A stretch of DNA of 30,267 nt from Ramicandelaber brevisporus (taxonomy: Eukaryota; Kickxellomycota; Ramicandelaberales; Ramicandelaberaceae), in the NCBI GenBank assembly GCA_025201865.1, contig MU602960.1, positions 1 to 30,267 of the forward strand, given 5' to 3'. Numbering within the stretch: position 1 is the stretch's first letter; the number at the start of each line of letters is the position of its first letter. A model generated the notes under the pieces. That model worked only from the letters and a program-made list of their open reading frames with translations, made no database searches and had not been told where the DNA came from. The translations under genes were made by a program, and so were the position numbers. Below, one piece after another: positions 26,918-30,267 of this stretch.

Positions 26918-28894
26918 TCATTTCTTTTTACCGCTGGTTGCCTTCTCCTTCCGTTTCTTGACAGCCTTTGGAATCTTATCCTTGCGCTTCTCACGAGCAG
27001 CTTCTTTGGCAGCCTTCTTGCGCGCCTTCTTGGCGTCCTTATCCTCGTTACGCTTGCCGCGCGGCTGATGAGGTTTCGAAGCATCACTGGCATCACTGGC
27101 ATCACTGGCATCATCATCATCGTCATCTGAATCTTCATCACCTCCTTCGCTGTCACTTGAATCTTGTTCAATGTTTGATGATGATGAAGGATTTGCTGCG
27201 GGATCAGCTGTGCGAGTTGAGTGAGCAGCAGAAACTTGATTGAGACCGGTGAGTTTCGTGTACAGAAGATCAGCTGTGTCACCGCGATTCAGCTTCTCGA
27301 CATCGCGTTCGTAGTCGATGACCTCATCCAGGTTCTTTGGAATGTACGACTGCTGGAACACTGCGTCGGAAACCTCCTCAGCAGCCATCTCGGCCTGCAG
27401 CTGCTCATTGTCCATGGCGTCAATTCGGGCATGAACTGTGCCGAGTGCTGTGTACAGAGCATCGCGGTCCGTGCCCAATGTAGGATCGGTGACAAAGTCA
27501 AACATCTGACGCTTGGACATTGTACGAACACCCTTCTTGCGGAAGTAGTCAACAACGTTGCCAAGATCTTTGCGCAGAAACACAAATGCCAGAGGATGGT
27601 CATGCTCGACGGACTGCGACACGTCAATGATGTACAGAGTGCCTCGATTGTACAGAATGTTGTATTCGCTCAAATCTGCGTGCACCAGCCGACAGACCTG
27701 GTACATGATCCGCACATTGACAACCAGCTGCTCATAGAGTCCACGGTAGGTGACACGCGGCTTACCTTTTGAGCCCTTGGATGGATTGGTGTCATTTCCA
27801 CCAGCATTATCATCATTATCATCTTCTTCCTCTTCGATGACAGCGTCCTTGAGACGGGGATATGCCCAGCCCTTCTTGTTGCCGAGGAAACCCATCACCA
27901 ACACATGCATACGCAGCACAAGAGGCTCGGGACATGGAATGCCAGCACTGTGCAGTCGCTTTAAATTACGCATCTCCTTCTCGGCCCAGACCTTGACCAT
28001 CTTCCGAGGATTGTGCTTGCTGTAACCACTCTTGAACCGATGCTCGCCAGATACATATCTGTCACGATCCTTAAACACCAGAATGGATGTTTTGTACACT
28101 TTGATAGCCAAGTGACGTTCATCCTCAGTTAGCGCGTGGTACACATTTGCTTCTTTTCCAGTACTGACACAGCCGTTGATTTCATAAATTACATTGCTGT
28201 TGATGAGTTTGAACAGAATCATTCGAGTACGAGGATCAAGTACTTGCTCAGTGGTAGCACGATCAGACTTATCAGCAACTCGTCTGCCACCAGCGCCTCC
28301 AGCACCACCACCGCCACCACCGCCGCCACCAGCACCAGTCTTGATTCCAACAATTGGCTCCAGCTGTGCGTCCAAATTGATGCGGCTCGCATACTTTGCC
28401 AGCTGATCCATCTTTGCCAAAAACTGCTCCTTTGCCTTGTTTGATGATGGCTGAGTAGCTGCTGCAGCACTCGATGGTGTATTCTTGGCTGAAGCGGATG
28501 ATGCATCGACTTGGGCATTTTCAGCGCTTCTCTTTGCGCTGCTGGTTTGCTTGGAAGACTTGTGTGCAGCTGAGGCTTCCGCAGCAGCCTTGACAAGAGC
28601 AATGTGCAACTTACTGCGGTCTCGCAGTGTGTTGAACTGCTTGGTGAAGTCGCCTCCACTGGCTGACCACTCTGCTCCATACGCTGCAATGGTGACATCG
28701 TCTAGCTCGCCCAGTCCATATCCGGCGGTGTCGTCGTCCTCGCTGTCACTGTCGCTGTCGCCGTAGTCTTCGTCAGAATAGTATTCGTCACCGACAGCAT
28801 TGACGGCATCGTTGGCACCGTTGGCACCGTGCTGGCTGTCTGCGCCAGCGTCTGTGCTATTAACGCTGGCGATCCTCGCCTGATCTGCAGTCAT
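26918..28894 (-). CDS. RIO1: RIO1 atypical protein kinase (40S ribosome maturation)
   Basis: RIO1 acts in the cytoplasm on late pre-40S particles, where its ATPase activity releases it after final 18S maturation. The 658-residue protein has an acidic Asp/Ser-rich N-terminus (35-60), a Gly run (189-203) before the RIO domain, then INGCVSTGKEANVYHA (239-254, nucleotide loop), K265 in LAIKVYKTS, FKDRDRYVSGEHRF (274-287), LVHADLSEYNIL (403-414, catalytic D407 and N412) and IIDVSQSVEHDHP (422-434, metal-binding D424). An acidic insertion (353-362) lies within the kinase domain. The tail has a DASDASDAS repeat (near 600) flanked by Ser/Asp runs, and ends in a very Lys/Arg-rich stretch typical of RIO1 and possibly a nuclear localisation signal. 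Start ATG at 28892-28894 opens the hydrophilic N-terminus. Confidence 0.96.
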   Translation of the reverse strand: MTADQARIASVNSTDAGADSQHGANGANDAVNAVGDEYYSDEDYGDSDSDSEDDDTAGYGLGELDDVTIAAYGAEWSASGGDFTKQFNTLRDRSKLHIALVKAAAEASAAHKSSKQTSSAKRSAENAQVDASSASAKNTPSSAAAATQPSSNKAKEQFLAKMDQLAKYASRINLDAQLEPIVGIKTGAGGGGGGGGGAGGAGGRRVADKSDRATTEQVLDPRTRMILFKLINSNVIYEINGCVSTGKEANVYHALTEDERHLAIKVYKTSILVFKDRDRYVSGEHRFKSGYSKHNPRKMVKVWAEKEMRNLKRLHSAGIPCPEPLVLRMHVLVMGFLGNKKGWAYPRLKDAVIEEEEDDNDDNAGGNDTNPSKGSKGKPRVTYRGLYEQLVVNVRIMYQVCRLVHADLSEYNILYNRGTLYIIDVSQSVEHDHPLAFVFLRKDLGNVVDYFRKKGVRTMSKRQMFDFVTDPTLGTDRDALYTALGTVHARIDAMDNEQLQAEMAAEEVSDAVFQQSYIPKNLDEVIDYERDVEKLNRGDTADLLYTKLTGLNQVSAAHSTRTADPAANPSSSSNIEQDSSDSEGGDEDSDDDDDDASDASDASDASKPHQPRGKRNEDKDAKKARKKAAKEAAREKRKDKIPKAVKKRKEKATSGKKK

Positions 28895-29037
28895 CTCGCT
28901 ATTCTGTGTGCTTTTTTTTTAATTCAATGTGTGTGCGCTCGATTTTGAACCGAACGGTGATTTCAAAGCGACTAGCTCAAAGTCAACAGTCATCTGCCTG
29001 CCTCCACTCGCTTCTGCCGTAGTTCCATTCTAGAAGA

Positions 29038-29056
29038 TGCAGGCAGGCAGGCAGGC
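29038..29056. repeat. (GCAG)n tetranucleotide repeat
   Basis: Four to five GCAG/GGCA units lie in the 215-base spacer between the divergent RIO1 and orphan starts. The spacer otherwise holds promoter and leader sequence with a T-run next to the RIO1 start; no gene is visible in it. Confidence 0.7.
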
Positions 29057-29109
29057 TGAACGAGAGTTTCTTCATAGCAGTAGATGAAGAACTTTAATCA
29101 CAGCTCGGT

Positions 29110-29580
29110 ATGACAGGAGCAGCAAAGACGGACAGTGCAATATCAACTGCTCTTGAGCGGAGGTACGAAAGGCAACAACCGCCCGCTCCAGCTCCAGCTC
29201 CAGCTCCAGTTCCAGCCTCGGTTCCAGCTCCACCTCTTCCTCCGCCGCCATTGCCTCCTCCTCCGCAGTTCGAAGCAGCCATGAAGTCAGTGGACACACA
29301 TCGGGCAAAGAGCGTAAAGAGTACAAGGAGTGCAAGGAGTGCAAAGAGTGCAAAGAAGTCCTCTGCTGGCTCGCACAACTCAACAGCACGGAAAGGTCGA
29401 AACCACGCTGGAATGGCTGCTTCATTTTTGGGACACCGTGCATATCGGCATCAGAAGGGCGATGAAGGGGGAGCAGATGGTCATGGGTCGGATTCAGACA
29501 TGCTCTCGGATGTCAGTCTGGACTCAATCTCAGACTTTAGTGTAGATCTGGACTTGGATGCAGATCTAGACATTGATTGA
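29110..29580 (+). CDS. small low-complexity protein, no recognised family
   Basis: A 156-codon frame with ATG in GGTATGAC context and TGA at 29578-29580. I do not recognise it. Residues 23-53 are Pro/Ala-rich (APAPAPAPVPASVPAP then LPPPPLPPPP). Residues 63-85 are a basic Ser-rich repeat of the form S-x-[KR]-S-x-[KR]-S (SVKSTRSARSAKSAKKSS). A short ordinary stretch (GMAASFLGHRAYRHQKG, about 100-116) follows, and the tail is an acidic Asp/Ser/Leu repeat (SDMLSDVSLDSISDFSVDLD). The order Pro-rich, basic, acidic resembles disordered nuclear or scaffold proteins. It lies between two divergent/convergent real genes with normal spacing (215 bases from RIO1, 51 from the cytochrome c peroxidase stop), which supports a gene, but composition alone could mislead. 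Confidence 0.5.
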   Translation: MTGAAKTDSAISTALERRYERQQPPAPAPAPAPVPASVPAPPLPPPPLPPPPQFEAAMKSVDTHRAKSVKSTRSARSAKSAKKSSAGSHNSTARKGRNHAGMAASFLGHRAYRHQKGDEGGADGHGSDSDMLSDVSLDSISDFSVDLDLDADLDID

Positions 29581-29631
29581 TAGTTAGTCAGTTAGAGCAT
29601 TAATCATTGTTTTTACTCTTATTTAAACTAC

Positions 29632-30267
29632 CTAGTTCAGCTTGGCAAACTCGACTGGCTTGGCCTCTGGCTTGAATGGCACGCCAAGCTCAAGCAGCTT
29701 AACGTAGGCAGCACTGAAGTCCTCAAAGAACTTGCCCTCGTCCTTGGCGTAGATTTCAACGTACTTCTTGAAGTCGCTGTCATCACGGAATGCCATATCA
29801 CCTGGCAGCATCATGAGGCTCTTGTCACTGGCGTTCTCGAACTGGCGTGGTCCCTTCCACTTGCGCTCAACCCACTTCTCGCCCAAGAGGCGCTGGTAGA
29901 AATCGTTGGTGAAGTAGGTTGGAGCCGGAGTCCATGGACCGTCGTAGCCGGAGCGGTCAGTGTGGCAGCGACCGAGGGCGTGAGCACCAATCAGAGCGGC
30001 AATCTCCTGGTCGTTGAAGCCCATGCGGTAGAAGATGTCGCGGACGTGCGAGGAGCCCTGAGCGGCGTCTGGGAGGCGGCCGTCTGGTGGGCATGAGGCA
30101 GTGCCGACTGATGGATCAACATCAGTGCGGCCTGGACGCCATGGGATGATTGGGCCGCCCATTTCCTGGACAGCAACGACGCCAGCCAGCGTCCACAGGT
30201 CAGCGTAGGAAATCTCTGGGAACTGCTGCTTGACCTTCTCGAGGCGAGCGCGAGCGTGGTGGAGACC
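29632..30267 (-). CDS. CCP1: cytochrome c peroxidase, 3' part (5' beyond window)
   Basis: Haem peroxidase of the mitochondrial intermembrane space that reduces H2O2 with electrons from cytochrome c. The 211 visible codons are open to the window edge, so the presequence and the distal Arg-Trp-His motif lie outside. Visible are [20 protein letters not shown], the proximal haem ligand in [12 protein letters not shown], and the GYDGPW segment carrying the Trp that forms the compound I radical in yeast CcP (Trp191). [17 protein letters not shown] and [19 protein letters not shown] match the CcP C-terminus. The Trp and the lack of a C-terminal haem-catalase domain separate it from catalase-peroxidases, and from ascorbate peroxidases by fungal context. 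The stop is TAG at 29632-29634, close to the stop of the orphan frame, tail to tail. Confidence 0.95.
   Translation of the reverse strand, partial: GLHHARARLEKVKQQFPEISYADLWTLAGVVAVQEMGGPIIPWRPGRTDVDPSVGTASCPPDGRLPDAAQGSSHVRDIFYRMGFNDQEIAALIGAHALGRCHTDRSGYDGPWTPAPTYFTNDFYQRLLGEKWVERKWKGPRQFENASDKSLMMLPGDMAFRDDSDFKKYVEIYAKDEGKFFEDFSAAYVKLLELGVPFKPEAKPVEFAKLN

Overview
The window looks like nuclear DNA of an intron-poor, early-diverging fungus. It carries fungal-type housekeeping genes (GTP cyclohydrolase II, cytochrome c peroxidase, NFS1, BUD13, RIO1, OPT and DHA2 transporters, an HSF-type factor, a G-protein alpha subunit, a proteinase K-like subtilase). Almost every gene is one uninterrupted reading frame. 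Gln, Asn, His, Gly and Ala homopolymers are common and spacers are short and rich in simple repeats. I cannot fix the lineage from sequence alone; Zoopagomycota or another early-diverging group would fit. This is inference.

Layout. 1-222 is the 3' end of a kinase-like gene (+). 538-2325 is a 14-TM MFS exporter (-), divergent from an HSF-type transcription factor (3324-4625, +). 4626-5990 holds no convincing gene. 5991-7253 is RIB1 (-) with a long polyglutamine tract. A mitochondrial block follows: NUC1/endonuclease G (8050-9126, -) and PAM18/TIM14 (9294-9617, +) share a 167-bp promoter, and NFS1 (10004-11449, +) comes next. An OPT oligopeptide transporter (11704-13920, -) is divergent from a possible four-exon small gene (14102-14962, +). 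A short BUD13 (15034-15579, +) and a large LAMMER/CLK-type kinase (16072-20107, +) follow. The kinase frame is broken by a 127-bp tandem duplication. Then come a secreted subtilase (20538-21872, +), a G-alpha (22307-23368, +), a YchF/Ygr210-type GTPase (23620-25125, +), an unrecognised His/Cys-rich protein (25783-26721, +), RIO1 (26918-28894, -), a small low-complexity orphan frame (29110-29580, +) and the 3' part of cytochrome c peroxidase (29632-30267, -).

The genes do not form one pathway. The clearest functional grouping is the mitochondrial trio NUC1-PAM18-NFS1. BUD13 and a CLK-type kinase, both tied to pre-mRNA splicing in other fungi, are adjacent. The most interesting points are the frame-breaking duplication in the kinase, the His/Cys-rich protein with no family I recognise, the candidate multi-exon gene among intronless neighbours, and several family members that depart from diagnostic motifs (HSF recognition helix, LAMMER box, subtilase Ser motif, TGS insertion).
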